This document shows positions 10,714-23,158 of a stretch of 64,000 nt of DNA, piece after piece. Numbering within the stretch: position 1 is the stretch's first letter; the number at the start of each line of letters is the position of its first letter. The position numbers and the translations under genes were made by a program. The DNA is taken from NCBI GenBank assembly GCA_027946555.1, contig JAPEVC010000138.1, forward strand, positions 34,388-98,387, in the 5' to 3' direction. Source of the stretch: Gnomoniopsis sp. IMI 355080 (taxonomy: Eukaryota; Ascomycota; Sordariomycetes; Diaporthales; Gnomoniaceae). The notes beneath the pieces are model-generated. The model was not told the DNA's origin. It did not search any database and was given only the letters and a program-made list of their open reading frames with translations.

Positions 10714-13453
10714 TCAACGGAAAATGCGCCCAAGCTGCAATCCAAGCTTCTTCATTCGCGACATGTGCGGCATTCTGACAGGTGTCTCAGGTCGGGATGG
10801 ATTACATGACAGCGGATGAGAGTTGAGAGGTCCACCCAGCTGAGGAAACACTTCCTGAGTGTATTTCTTCTTCGGTCCTTGAATAAACACAAACTTGGAC
10901 ATTCCATTCATCTTCTTCCGTAAGTTCACGTCTTCATCTGACTCTTCTGAAACGCCAGGTACAGCAAGCGATGCTTCTCGGAGAGGACTTGGTGGATCTG
11001 GAAGTACTTCCCTGGCAGCTGGGAACCACGATGTCCGTCTCAGTTTGCGGGAGGTGCGGTTGCCAGGCTCGAGTGACCGCGTGGCTTGGACGTCGGGTTC
11101 TAGCCAGGGAGGAGGCGGCCCGTACTCCTTGCGCGGGCTGCACTGAATCTCTGCCACAGCCGGATCCATCGAGTACCACGAGGACCTGTTGTTCTTGCGA
11201 GACACGGGCTCCACACGACACTCCGTCCTCACGTTGAGAGTGGGTTGGTCCCATGAGGAGTTGGAAGCCGTCCCAAAACTGGGCCTGACTGGAGGCTCTG
11301 GGGTGGCTTGTACTGTGCCCAACCAAGTCATTGTGTTCGATCTCCTAGCCGTGGACTTCGCCGAATGAGATGCTGAAGGGTGTTCGGGTATGTTGGAGAG
11401 AAGAGGAGCATCAGTTTCTCGAGGCTGAGGCAACGCCCGCCCTATCACATTCCAGGATAATTTCTTCAGCTTCCGCGACTTGCTTTCGAACTCTGTCTCG
11501 GGAGGTTCCGCATCGAAGAAGGAGCGTGGCTCGGAAGAATTATTGGATGCATGCGATGTGGTCAAACCTGGACCTGTCTCAGAGTACATGGACATGGTCT
11601 TTCGCGATCTCGCCGAAGCGTCGAGGCGGCGTGGCCTTCCCATGTTAGCTCGAGTAGGATTGGGAGCCTCGAGGGCAGCCAGAGCACACTCGACCGAAAC
11701 CTTTCTATGGTGTGACTTGACTGGGACATCTGGGGCATCATTTACGGTACTGGATTCGGGCTCTCCCACCTCGGGAATGTCGTCCTCTAGGAATAACGAT
11801 ACTCTCTTGGCGGACATCCTCTTCATTCTCCGGAGAGTAATTTCTGGCCTCTCTGAGACAATGTTCTTCTGTGCAGGACTTTGAGTCCCTTCAAGAGCTG
11901 CAAGAGCTTCTTTCAACGCCGCAGGGTCCGGCTGACTGGGAAGGTTTTGGAAGTTGATCATAGGCATCTCCCCAGTCTCTTGAATGTCGTCTTCTATAAA
12001 TCGAGATGTTCTCTTTCCAGAATTCCTTTTCATCATCCTGGTGGTGGGCTCGGTGCTTCCAGGAGCAGACTGCACTCCAGATTCAAGAAGCGTGGAGGTC
12101 CTTTCCAGAGGCCCAGGAGCATTTTTTAATCCTACAGGGTACTTTCGATTTGGAGTACTTTCTAACTTGTGTATTGTCGTGTCATCTGACTCAGTTATGT
12201 CCTTCTGGAAGAATTGGAAGAGCCTATGATTAGATAGTCTCTTCATTTTACGAGATGTCATTCCAGGTAGATGAAGTTCAGCGGAAGGGAGAGAGCGTTC
12301 TTCGTAATGGTTGAACGGGGTACCGAGGAGTCCACTCCCTGATTTGAAAGTATTGTCGTGATAGTAGCTCCTCACATTGGCGATATGAAGTCGATTCGTC
12401 TCAGAGTCTTGTGTATAGTACGAAGTCCTCTTCGTCATGGCCATTTTTCCGATGTTCCTGAGAGTGGTCTCGGATGGCCCAGCAACAGTTGAGCTTGTGA
12501 ATGTTGAAGGTCTGAAGCCTTCAAGAGCCGCAAGTGCTGCCTCCAAAACTTCATCGTGGGTGTCGTTATGACTTTTATAGATGGATGGGCTGCAGGACTC
12601 CTCCCAACCCGGACGTAGCGACATCCTTTTGCTACCTCTCTTGCTGGCTTCCTCTGTTCTGTATTGGTGATCAGGCAGCGCCAAAGAGACGCTTCTATCT
12701 GCCACAGGCGCTTGAATAGGACTGATTGGATACCCGCCATCACCGAAAGCGCTGGATTCCTGGCGTACCATTGGGGGTGGCTCCGTCCAACCCATCGTCA
12801 CCGACATCTTCCTGAATCTTTTTGAGATGGAGTTTCCTTCAATCTCACCCCAAATTTGGGATGGCGGCCTTCCAGCCTTGGGTGTGGCTGGCTTCCTTTC
12901 GCCGTAGATGTTGATCTGACGCTAAAGACACTCAGCAGGAGGATCCAAAGTGCCATTGAGAGAAACCTACGTCGTACACAACGTTGGAACCATGAGTTCC
13001 GATATACACCGAGAAACAAGCTACAGGGTTTCCAGTTGCTTGAAGCTCTTCATCGTCATATCCAGGGAGTATTTCAAGTCTATAAGATACATTTCTGTTA
13101 GCCAGAAACTGTAATGATGTTCAACACACATGAGCAGCAGTCTTTTTTTTCCAGCATACCGAATGATGGCACATTTGCTCTGACCGACTGTATTTTCCTT
13201 GACAGTCTCCTCGACGTTTTCCCTCAGACTGACCGGAACATCAATGGGGTCGATAGCCCAGAAGATCTGCGATTGAGGTACTTCTTGTCAGAAAGTGCCT
13301 TTTGTTGAAAGTATAGAGCCATGGAAGGAGTAATCAAGCTTAAAATGCCTTGCTTACACTAGTCTTTGTCCCATAACCACCAAATACGGTCTGATGAAGT
13401 ATTTCATAGTCCTGCGCCTCGATCTTCTGGATCGCGTTTCTGACCCAACTCAT
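10714..13453 (-). CDS. Long disordered protein with repeated basic R-x-MKR-x-S motif
   Basis: Four exons on the minus strand: 13453-13358, 13266-13160, 13079-12971 and 12921-10714; 839 aa. All three introns have GT-AG ends and preserve frame; the last is only 49 bp. Residues 1-105 form a compact-looking start (MSWVRNAIQKIEAQDYEILH...). The rest is low in hydrophobics and probably disordered. About a dozen variants of [RK]-x-[ML]-[KR]-[RK]-x-[ST] are spread along it, e.g. RRMKRMSAKRVSLFLEDD and RMMKRNSGKRTSRFIEDD, several followed by EDDI-x-E. A second word, ALAALEG, occurs three times. The basic-x-x-Ser pattern looks like kinase sites (PKA type), which is inference. I do not recognise a family; the terminal MKKLGLQLGRIFR suggests a basic tail. 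Confidence 0.75.
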
Positions 13454-14208
13454 TTTTGATGAGACTGTCGATTCAGCTCAACTTTGGCAGAATCTCCAAG
13501 AGACGATTGCGATGGCACGGCTGAAATAAATTACGAAGCATATCGCGGCTCAAATTGAGACTGCATCCGTGGCACAATTTTGAATCCGGCTCTCATCTAT
13601 TCTTACCCCGTCAACGGGGAGCAGTAACAATAACGGGACTTGAAATCTTTGTGTTGGTGTTATCGATCACCAGTGCTGAGTTTCCCATTTCATTGTGCGA
13701 CCTCTAATGTCTCAGTTGCAGTGTACAGATACCGGCTTACAACAAAAGATTGCACGGAACCGGGCTGCAATACGGTAAGCATGTCGTGATTTCCCCTTGT
13801 AAAGCCCGCAGCGTTCACCCGCGGCCAAGACGGAACTGAATGGGTTCTAATGGCCAGTAAATCTGCACGCAGTATGACATTCCGCTTTTCCGCCTGTTGT
13901 GCCGCTTATCAGCCTCCTGACGCCTCCATGCTTGTGGTTGTTGTCCGCCGTTTAAGGACCCAATCCAATCGTCTTTGCAAGAAGCAGGGAGTGGATCAGA
14001 GTAGAAAGCTCGGAGGATACAACGCTTATCGCATGACTGTGGACGTGAAGATGTGGCTTTTTACTACAGGCTTCGTAAAGGAATACTGATGGGATTAGGC
14101 CCATCATGTTTGATAGAAAGAATGTTCAGCATATCTACACACACTCTTGTGCTTGATGGCAGACGATGTCTTACAGGCCCAAGAGCCCACGACTATTCCC
14201 CTGAAATT
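13454..14208. other. Intergenic between two leftward genes
   Basis: Upstream region of the repeat-rich gene and downstream region of the oxygenase gene. No gene is supported; a 79-codon open frame at 13850-14089 has no recognisable feature. Confidence 0.45.
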
Positions 14209-16044
14209 CTAATGCGATCCATTCGCAGCCCCGTTCGTCCCATTCGCTTTATTCTTCTGCCACGGCAGCGGCTCCGTAGCGACTTTGACAGGGCCAATAT
14301 CACCACCTTCAGCATCCCTCCTCCGTTGCCATGCCTCGATATCCCGATGGTCTACAAAGTTGCCGTGCAAACCAAGTTTGAGCTTCAACGGCAAATGAAC
14401 CACCGCCAACGGACCCTGCGCCAGGTTCTGCGCGTCAAGAATCACAACATCGTTCCTCAGCACGTCGAGGTGGTTCAACAGCGCAACCAGATACCCCTCG
14501 CCCTCGCCGCCGCCGTCCTTGGGGATGAACGCCGGCTCCTGGAAGGTACACGTCGGCCCCGCCCAGTACACGTCCTCCTTTCCTTGCGCGAGCGGTTTGT
14601 CGAGATCCCACGTGTAGTGGCCCAGGCAATTGAACAGCCCGCCCGCAGGCGGTCCGCACTTGGCAAAGTCATATGGCCGCGCCGGGTCGACTTTGGACAG
14701 CCAAAAGTGCTTGTACTTTTTTGTCACCCACCGATCGTCAATGCGGCTGAACTCGCCATTGGTGGGCCACACAAGCGCGGGCGTGATGCGTGTGTCGGTC
14801 TTGGCTTTGGGGTCGAGGATCCAGCGTGTCGTGGGGCTGGTGAAACGGTTCGGGCCCGGTTGAAAGTCTGCGGGTTTGGGGTCGGGTGGCCACCAGAAGA
14901 AGACGTTGCCGTCGGCGACGGTCAGGTCGATGACGACGTGGCCTTCTTCGTTCTCAAAACAGCCGGCGACATGACCATGGAAGGCTGAGAAGAGGTGTTA
15001 GTGTGAGATGCGCGGCCAGGGAGGAAAAGAAAGGGGCCTGGGTTGAACTGACCATTGTCGGCCCTGAACCAAATGATATCCTCGCTTTTCCCGCCTCGTC
15101 TCGGCACCAGGCCGTACCACTGGTCCTCATTTGGGTCCCAGGCAAACTTCTCTCCCGCGTTCTTCATCCGATCCACATTCACCTTGATCGGCGTCAATGG
15201 CAGCACGACATAATTCTTGCTCACGCCCATATCGTGGATCATGCCCGCAAAAGGCGCTTTATACCAACACTCCTCCGTCTTCTTCCCATCTGCATCAATC
15301 GTCCACACCACCACATCACAACTCCCATCGTTGCCGTCTCCCCCGGCCTCGTACGCAAAGCAAATCATCTCTCCGGTCTCCGGATCAAATTTGGGATGTG
15401 CCGTAAACGTCGGCGCCTTGATCTGGCCCTCGAAATCATACCGCCCCAACGTCTCCAGCGTGACGGGGTCCATCGCAAACGGCGGGCCGTCCTCCTTGGA
15501 GGCGAGCAACATGCCGCGCCAAAAGGTGATGTTGGTGTTGCTGGCAGTGCGGATGACGCCTTTGACGGCCTCATTGTCGGTCCACGGGTTGCGGTAGCGG
15601 CCAAACAATGCGCCGCGAGCAGCCGTCTCGGCTTTGTAGCGGTCTGTCTGCACGTAGCGCTGCTTGAAATCGGCGTGGCCATTAGCGATGCGGATTGCAG
15701 TCACTGAGCCATCGCCGTTGAAGTGGATGTCATCTTCAAACAGAGGTGGGAAGCGCGCGTCGGGTTGGATGCGGTAAAAGGTGCCGTTACTGGGGGCGTG
15801 TCAGAATGTTATGTTCAGAAGGGAAGAAGATGTAAGGAGACCATCAAGCCGTGGCTCACATGTCATGAGGAATGGTCCCCGTCACTTCAAGATCAAAGAT
15901 ATCACCCTCGAATCGCGAGGGTTTGTTCATGCCCATGAAAGCAGCGGAGTCAGGAAAGGTCGTCGCCTTGCCCGGCTCCGCGAGCTTCCCGGCCGTGTAG
16001 CCAGGCCGTTTGACAGCGGGCGCTATGTCGAAGATGTGTGCCAT
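14209..16044 (-). CDS. Carotenoid/stilbene cleavage oxygenase (RPE65 family)
   Basis: Three exons: 16044-15860, 15789-15053 and 14984-14209; 565 aa. The family (PF03055) uses a four-His Fe(II) centre to cleave a double bond in carotenoids or stilbenes with O2. The four ligands are visible: H193 in [10 protein letters not shown]247 in [10 protein letters not shown]310 in [11 protein letters not shown] and H514 in KLGLHGNFV. The family start [14 protein letters not shown] spans the first splice. There is no signal peptide or membrane segment, so it is likely cytosolic. It is divergent from the SnoaL-like gene with 662 bp between them, which suggests a shared promoter. Relatives include fungal resveratrol- and lignostilbene-cleaving enzymes as well as apocarotenoid oxygenases; the substrate cannot be read from sequence. 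Confidence 0.92.
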
Positions 16045-16706
16045 AGTTGTGTTATGTGGTGTTCACAGAACAGCAGCCAGGTCTTGACTAGTTGGTAGCT
16101 GTACGCCAACAGACGTGGAGCAGAACTTTATAAGACCACAAAGCTACGAGCAAGTTAGGTATCCTCTGGCTTCAAGTCCGGATCTCCCGATTTGCACGCG
16201 ACGCACTTGGCGGAATTTCATCCAACGAATGTTGCTATGCTCCGGAATATCTGAAGAACCCGACCACTCGTTCGACGTAGGTTGGTGGTTGAAATCGTCT
16301 TGGCCCAATACAAGACCCTACCTCCTGCATAGATTCTCCAACATGGAACGCGCACTTCTGTAAGCCGAACCGCGGCAGGTAGTATTCATGGCATTGTCGA
16401 ACGGTGGTGCAGCAGAGCGAGGACTATGCGAAATGCGGGGACCCCGCGTTTGAGCTGTCCACGAGGGTGCGGCAGTTCGCGGACCTGGTTGGGGTCGAGC
16501 TTGGATCCTGGAAGCTCGTTGACGATCCCGTCTAGAAGTTGTGTACTGCATAGTGTACGCACGGCGGGGGTAATAGTTATATATGCCCCTCACTGCCAGA
16601 TTGTGGGGGAATATAGGTACTACAACAACAATGCTCACTTGCTCCAAGAAGTAGAGACATTTGAAACCTTGTCATACGAATCTATAATTATTTGACGGCT
16701 TGAAAT
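16045..16706. promoter_or_regulatory. Divergent promoter region, oxygenase / SnoaL-like pair
   Basis: A 662-bp gap between two start codons pointing apart. It is the only space available for both promoters, so coordinated control is plausible. No specific binding site is claimed. Confidence 0.45.
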
Positions 16707-17882
16707 ATGGAAGCTGAAGTAGCTGAGTTAAAAAAGCAAGTCGCAGCTCTGACGAAAGAGTTGACTCGCGTGTCTGGTAAGTACTTTATTTCTATAGAGA
16801 GCCGAAACCTCACACAGCTTCTTCAAATTCCGAGCTGGTTGTGAAAGATGTAGAAATCTTGCTGACATTTTTCTTAGATGAGTCCGAGGTTCGCAAGACT
16901 CACTTCAAGTATGGCTACTATCTAGACAAATGTCTTTACAATGAAGTGTGTACATACATCATCTTTCATCCCGCCGTTGCTTTACCCCTCGAGCAAACCG
17001 TCTTACCACTTCATATATCACGACGATAGCATATGGACTAATTCTGAACCCCAGGTCGTCGACCTCTTCGCAGACCATCCAGACGCCTACGTAGAATTCC
17101 TCGGCTCCCGCTACCGCGGCAAGGCTGGCATCAAGCGCCTCTACCAGGGACGCTTCCAGAACCTCTTCGTCAAGGGACGGAATGGTCCCGTACACGGCTT
17201 CCTCCTCGACCACGCCATGATGCAGGACATTGTCGATGTAGATTCCACCGGAACACACGCGTGGGTGCGCATGCGCGCGCTCATGAGCGCCGGCACGCAC
17301 CAGAGTGTGGACGAGACGCACCCGCGCGGACATGTGCAGTGGTGGGAGGGCGGCGTGTACGAGAATGAGTATATCAAGGAAGGAGGGATCTGGAAACTGT
17401 TCCGGTATCGATACTTTCCCTTCTGGCATGGTAAGCCTTCTATATATATATATATTCACTCCCCCCCCACCCATACGCTCCGTTGGTTCGACAGTCAATG
17501 CTTACCACACTGTGCCTTAATTTTAGGCGAATTTGAGAGTGGTTGGTCACACACAAAAAAGAACTACATCCCCTGGCCGACCCAAACCTACCCAGAAGAC
17601 CCGCTCGGTCCCGACGAGATCCTCGAGCAAAAGATGCTCTGGCCCGACACGCGCGTCATCCCTTTCCACTATCCGCACCCCGTGACGGGCAAGAAGATTG
17701 CCGATGACGATCTGCGCGCGCCGGGCTGGGGTGAGGATGTGTCGACGAGCGAGAAGCCGCTGACGCTGGAGCTGCCCAAGGGACAGAAGCGGGAGGGCGC
17801 GGTCGAGGGCGTCGCGCAGAGTGAGCCGGGCACCAAGATCTTGCCCGAGTTGGTGCAGAATAAAGTGGTGAACGGGGCTTGA
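16707..17882 (+). CDS. SnoaL-like (NTF2-fold) protein
   Basis: Four exons: 16707-16776, 16878-16945, 17055-17430 and 17527-17882; 289 aa. Exon 1 encodes a short coiled-coil start (AELKKQVAALTKELTRV). Exons 2-3 give the cone-shaped SnoaL-like fold: the helix ESEVRKTHFKYGYYLDKCLY, then VVDLFADHPDAYVEFLGSRYRGKAGIKRLY, then strands ending WKLFRYRYFPFWHG. The C-terminal 115 aa are polar and proline-rich. SnoaL-like proteins act as cyclases, isomerases or dehydratases, or only bind ligands; the reaction here is unknown. Intron 3 holds a short (TA)n tract and a C-run. Pairing with the oxygenase suggests action on the same aromatic or apocarotenoid substrate, which is inference. Confidence 0.82.
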
Positions 17883-18123
17883 GAGGAGACTTGGGAGACG
17901 CAACTGCGTTTTTGGCTTGGTGATCGTACGGCTCATCCGAGGAGCACGTTTCGGGGGATCTTTATTGATCTCTTTCGCGGGGGAGACTAGGACTCATGGA
18001 GTACACAATAGGAGACTTTCAATTCACACGTGGAGCTTTGGATGGGCCTTGGGGAACGCGCTCGTCAAGCTGGTCGACTTCCATGAGGACGGACTGGATC
18101 TGTTGCTCAATGCATACAATGAT

Positions 18124-20148
18124 CTATGCTTTCTTCTTCAACGTCAGCGTATCTCCCACACTACCATCATCCCCCTTCACCCATGTCCAACTCAACACCT
18201 TCTCACTCTCGACCGACAGCCTTCCAAAACCATAGTGCTCGTCATCCAAGAACTTCGTGTAGGCCGCAATGGCATCCCCATCCAGCGTGCTGTGACTCTC
18301 AATCATGCCCGCCGCGCCATTGATGATGTGTGTCATGCTCTTGCCGGGATTCGTGTAGTACGTATTGTTATCCACCACCGAACCAGTGTCGATCGTCCCG
18401 TTCGCGCCCAGCGGCAGCAATCGCTCATACCAGTGGACGTGACCCGAGAGATACATGTCGACCTCGTACTCAAGCAGCACACCCTCGAAAGCCGCGCGCA
18501 AGTACGTCTGGTAGCTCGCCGTTTCGGTGCTGTACATGGGCCGATGACTCATAGCGATGATCCAGGGCGTCTTGGTTCGATCCACGCTTTTCAGATCTTT
18601 GACCAGCCACTGGTACTGCTCGTATGCCGTATTGTCGTAAATCTTGTCGTCGTCAATCGCACCGAATGGGCCCGAGTCTGTGACATAGGTCTCGTCTATC
18701 GTGGGGTGCGTCTCGTTAGTGTTGTCACCCTCGGCAATGTCACGGAGGAAGGGCCACTCGGGTGAGTCGGCGTAGTCGGTCTCGCCGTCGAGGGAGACGA
18801 AGTGTACGAGGCCGTAGTCGTAGCTGTACCACATGTTTCCGACGCCGCCGGATTCGGGACCAGGGGCGCGGAAGCGATTTTGAAAGGCTGTGAAATTACT
18901 GCAAGGGGCGTTAGCATTCGTAGTATACTGTTGGATGTCTTAATTATAGAGGGGAAAAAGGACATGCCGCTGTGATGGTGGGCAACTGTAGTAAGTCAAA
19001 TTGGTAGCCGGTGCAGTGGAGTTGGCCTCGTCGTTATTCAGATAAGCCGTGAGAGGGTTGCCAGGGCCGTCGAACTCGGCGCAAGAGGCCTCGTGATTAC
19101 CGGGAAGGACCATGTACGGGACTTTGAGCGTGATGTTGTTGAACCACTGCTGCCAGAGGTCCCAATTCGCTTCGTAGACCACCGAGATGTCACCGCCAAG
19201 AGGGCCGCCTTGGTTGGGATGTTCACCCGCGGGAAGTGGCGTGTTGTAGCTCTCGGGGTAATCGCCAGGTGGCAGCTCGGAGCTTGTGCCGTTGTAGCAG
19301 ACATCCCAATCGCTTTCGCAATCGAGAATACCAGAGTACCAGTCTGTCACTAGTCAATATGTGGTCAAAAGATAGAAGAGTTCGGTAGGGCTGCTCACCA
19401 TCGGCGTAGGAGATGTCACCACCATGCCAGACGAAGCTCACGGAACCATTGTTGACCTCACGAAGCAAAGCCGCGTACGTCCCATCGGCATTGGTGTAGC
19501 CCATGTCGTTGATGACAGCGATCGAAAAAGCCTTCGAACTGCCAGCTACTGCGGCCGTCTTGAAGGAGAGGACGTCAGACTGGGTGGTGCCATTGCTAGC
19601 GGCAATCTGGTAGTAGTATGTCTTGGCACTGGAGAGGTCTTCAATCTGCACATTGTGGAAATACTGGCTGCACTGCGTGGCCGAGAGCAGAGAGCAGGGA
19701 GGTGTGCGGTTGTATCTATCTTATCATTAGCATATGTGCGGCATAGAAGTGAGGAAGGATAAACACACGTAACAGTCGTCCCTGTCGCGAGACACGTCAA
19801 GTTTTTCTCGTTCTCGCCCCAGAAGATGGTCGGGTCCTCATCCAAGCCGAACGGGGTCTGGAAGTGAATGTTGATGCCGTTGGGGATGTACGACAGCGAG
19901 ATCACGTTAATGTTGTTGGTCGCATTCTTGCTCGCAGGCACAACAGCTGGTGGCTCCGTCAAGCGCGGGAAGCCCTTGCCAGGCACGCCTTTGATAGACG
20001 GATCGACCCAGTCTCCTACGGGATACTCGGGACCTGTATATGGGAAGGCCGTGTCGACGTCGCGAGGAGTCTTGCCAGAAGTGACGTCTGTAGGGGCTGC
20101 CGTTACGCAGTAGACCGCGCCGAGGAGGGCGGCCGCGGAGTGCTTCAT
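18124..20148 (-). CDS. Secreted purple acid phosphatase
   Basis: Four exons: 20148-19769, 19715-19399, 19343-18968 and 18898-18124; 615 aa. This metallophosphatase releases phosphate from phosphate esters outside the cell or in the vacuole. It has a signal peptide (MKHSAAALLGAVYCVTA), an N-terminal fibronectin-like part, then the five metal-binding blocks: NDMGYTN, GGDISYAD, PGNHEA, MSHRP and SGHVHWYE. Many N-x-S/T sites fit a secreted glycoprotein. The third intron can only be spliced in frame with a GC donor (GCATGT...TTGCAG), giving the conserved junction QR-NFTAFQNRF. The other introns are GT-AG, 53 and 55 bp. It is convergent with the SnoaL-like gene. Regulation by phosphate supply is usual for the family. 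Confidence 0.93.
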
Positions 20149-21245
20149 GGCGGCGAGGCGGGGGACCGGTGGTGACGGATATGTGAGATCGGTGAGCAGA
20201 CTGCTGCCGGATAAGGACTGAAAGGCGCCATGGTGAGAGGGGTATCGTCTTTTATTTTACTTTTTTTTTCTTGTTTTATCTCAGCTCAATCGCAATGTCG
20301 CAACGGGAAGGAGAGATTTTGGTTGCTATCGGCCTACCCGGCAAGGCGGCCTGCATTAGCCTGGTGCAAGGGAGCAGCCAGTGTATCCCACTTCCATGTC
20401 ATGTCTTTACGATAGCCTCCACAATTGTCCGCATACAAGCTGATAGGACAGTGCGGGTGTTCGATCAGAATGGTGAGCGAGCTAGCACTCACAATATACA
20501 TACATACTGTGCATAGTAGTATCTTGTAGGGGTGCAAGCACTTCATCTGCTCACCAATAACACGACTCAACAACATCACGACTTGCGGGGCCTTTCCAGG
20601 TTGCCGGGACGCGGAAGCATCACTGTCCGTACCGTTCGGTCAGCTCACCAATGCAGCGGCAGCCATTGGATGGCCGATCGATGCAGGAACGGTGTGCTTC
20701 TGCTGAGTCCTTGCCAGTCGTATCTTCGCGTCGGCGCATGTGGGTTAGGGCAAACGTGGCGAGCTGCTTGATCTAGTTAGCCCAAGACGAGGGTTGCTTG
20801 CCCAATACCTGTCAAAAATTGCCGCTTACTTACCGCTTTCAGCTCGGTGACCTGGATTTCGATATGAAGGAGGTGGAATTATGATTTTCGACAAGACCTA
20901 GGATTGAGTTCTGATCCACGTGTTTTTGTCACTCTGGCAGAAAAGCTTAACTCCTCGAAAGCAACGCTGTAAATTGGCGCACGGCTATCCCGGGTGAGCA
21001 CCTACATACACAGAAGCCCTGACCTGTGATATTCTCAGAAGAAAGCAATCGAAATGGCAATAACCCTCACTTTGTCCCCCGGTGACCGCTGGATTGTCCT
21101 TCCCACCTAATTGTCCCCCAAAACACCGAATTCACATCCATATTCACCATGTTCTGTTTGTCAACCTTCCGTTCCAAAATTCCCAACTTGTGCAAAGCTC
21201 CTCGTGCTGGCGCATAGGATGGAGCCGAATGCTCTCTGCTTAGAC
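20149..21245. other. Intergenic
   Basis: Promoter of the acid phosphatase on the left side, and the 3' flank of the AT-hook gene on the right. No other gene is supported. Confidence 0.5.
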
Positions 21246-22614
21246 CTAGGCTCCGCCACCCATCATCTTAGAGCCCTCCACCTCCTTCTCAACAGCGCTC
21301 TCGTTGGTAGCAGGCTCCTTGTGCTGGCGCTTGCGGCTCGGTTTGCCACCAGTAGCAACAGCAGCGGAGGCCTTACGCTTCTTGCCGCCGCCATTGCTGC
21401 AGGAGGCTTTGCTCTCGCTGCTGGGCGTAGTCTTGCTATCGGCTGGGAAAGCAAACTTGCCGTTGGGCTGCTTGCGGTACCCCAACGGCCGACCGACCCG
21501 GCGCTTCACGGTGGTGGTGGGAGCAGCGGCGGGGACAGCGACAGGCTTCTTGTCGGCGCTGGGGGCGGTCGTCTTGGTACTGGCTACTTGCTTCTTGCCA
21601 CTGGCGGTGGGCTTCTTCTCGTCTTTGGCTGTCTTCTTGCTGCTGGTAGCCTTTTTGATGGATGGAGGATTAGTAGTCGCCTGCTTCTTACCGGCGGCCG
21701 GCTTCCCAGAGCCAGCGGTCTGCTTGCTAGTTGAGAGGATGTCGGGTGTGGGTTGGGAAGCCACGACAATGGTGTTGCCGGTGCCTACCTTCCTTCCCTT
21801 TTCCTCCTGAGCAAAAAGGGAAGTAGCTTCGGTAGCAACTTCACGATTCAACGTGATCTCCTCATCCCCGTCTCCCAGCTGAGCCCTGGTACAGTAATAG
21901 CCGGAGAAAGCGTTGATGGGCGCCTTCTGCTCAAGGGTGGCAGCAGGGCTGTCGCTGCTGTTCAACGTAACCATCTCATCCTCCTGGTCCTCCTCAGCGA
22001 TGGAAGTCAAAACGGTACGGAAATTGTGTCCCTTTTTCTCCTTGTTCTTCTGGGCAGTGGCAAAAGCCAGCCTAGCAGCGCGGGAAGGAGGGACGCAGGA
22101 CACTAGCCGGCATTTTTGCCTGGTCTGCGACTCAGCTTTAGCCTGTTCGGCCGCCGCCAGGAACTCATTGGTGAGGTCTCGTGCACTAGCATCGTAAGGT
22201 AAGCCACGGACGAACGAGTTGGCGTCTCGTTGGCTGATGGCAGCGGCGATGTTGCTGGTGTGCTGGGCGGTGTCGTAGGATTGACTGGATGACGAGTCCG
22301 TGTTGGCGATGTGGGTTGAGATACTTGGGGCAGCAGCTTCCTCGGTGGGCATGCGACCATAAAACTCGTTGTGGCTTTGGCAGGGCTCATATTTGCTCAG
22401 GACTGGGGAAAGTGCTTGTGTGTCAGTGAGTCGATACGAAGAGGCAAAAAGACGGGGGCGGGATGGGGTTCTCACGAAGGTGGACAGCTTTCTCGACCCT
22501 CTGCGGGGAGACACCATCGTTGATGGCCTCCTTGACAGCTTCAATCACTTTGAAGATTTTGTCTAGCTGAGACATCTCCTCCAGATTTTGCAAGGCATTT
22601 GGTTGAGAGGCCAT
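21246..22614 (-). CDS. Lys/Ser/Thr-rich nuclear protein with AT-hook
   Basis: Two exons: 22614-22476 and 22402-21246, intron 22403-22475 (GTGAGA...CCCCAG); 431 aa. Exon 1 encodes a short helical start (LEEMSQLDKIFKVIEAVKEA). The C-terminal half is rich in Lys, Ala, Thr and Pro with repeated KKATSSKK-like blocks. It contains one AT-hook (KRRVGRPLGYRK), a motif that binds the minor groove of AT-rich DNA, and two basic stretches suited as nuclear signals. There is no enzyme domain. The H1-like Lys/Ala composition suggests a chromatin-associated role (inference). Gene identity is not recognised. Confidence 0.72.
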
Positions 22615-23158
22615 GTTGGGGAAAGTGATCAGATGGTACCTAAGTAGGCAGATGATGAAGGTGAGCTGAGATGCAAGGCAAAGACAGGTAAGCCACGCTT
22701 GGTTGTGAAGTTCAGATGATAGAGCTTCTGAGCTTGAGTTTGGGTTCGGGGGGGGGGGGGGAATGGAATGGAGGGAGTTCAGGATGTGAATCACAACAAA
22801 TCCCAGAAAGGATTCAATTCGACAACAGGTGACAACCACCTACCTACCTAGGCTACCTAGGACTCATCGTAGAGCTGACGGGGGTCGTCCTCGCAACATA
22901 CCTACCTAGGTAAACTGATACACCTTTTTCGAGTTTTCCCTTCTCGCCACACTTTTCTGCTTCCTTTCCAAGACTCCTTCCTGATCTTATCCTCCATCAA
23001 AGACATATTTGATCTACCATTCTCTGAGAACAACGATTTCTCGATCACTCTTGCATCACCTCGGACAAGAGTACTGCCACACAGCCTGTTACTCGACGTC
23101 GTCAGTCAATCACTTCGTCCGCAAACCGCGTTTGACTTCTTACTGACAAGGAGACTAG
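22615..23158. promoter_or_regulatory. Divergent promoter with G-run and CCTAGGTA cluster
   Basis: The 544-bp gap between the AT-hook gene and the helicase gene, which point apart. It holds a run of about 14 G at 22748-22761, a cluster of CTACCTACCTAGG words (22839-22862) and a perfect TACCTAGGTA at 22903-22912. The last 240 bp before the helicase are pyrimidine-rich. Confidence 0.5.

Noticed and set aside
15003..15707. 234-codon frame antisense to the carotenoid oxygenase
   Set aside because: Coding on the minus strand has all four iron-ligand His and correct splicing; this is a shadow.
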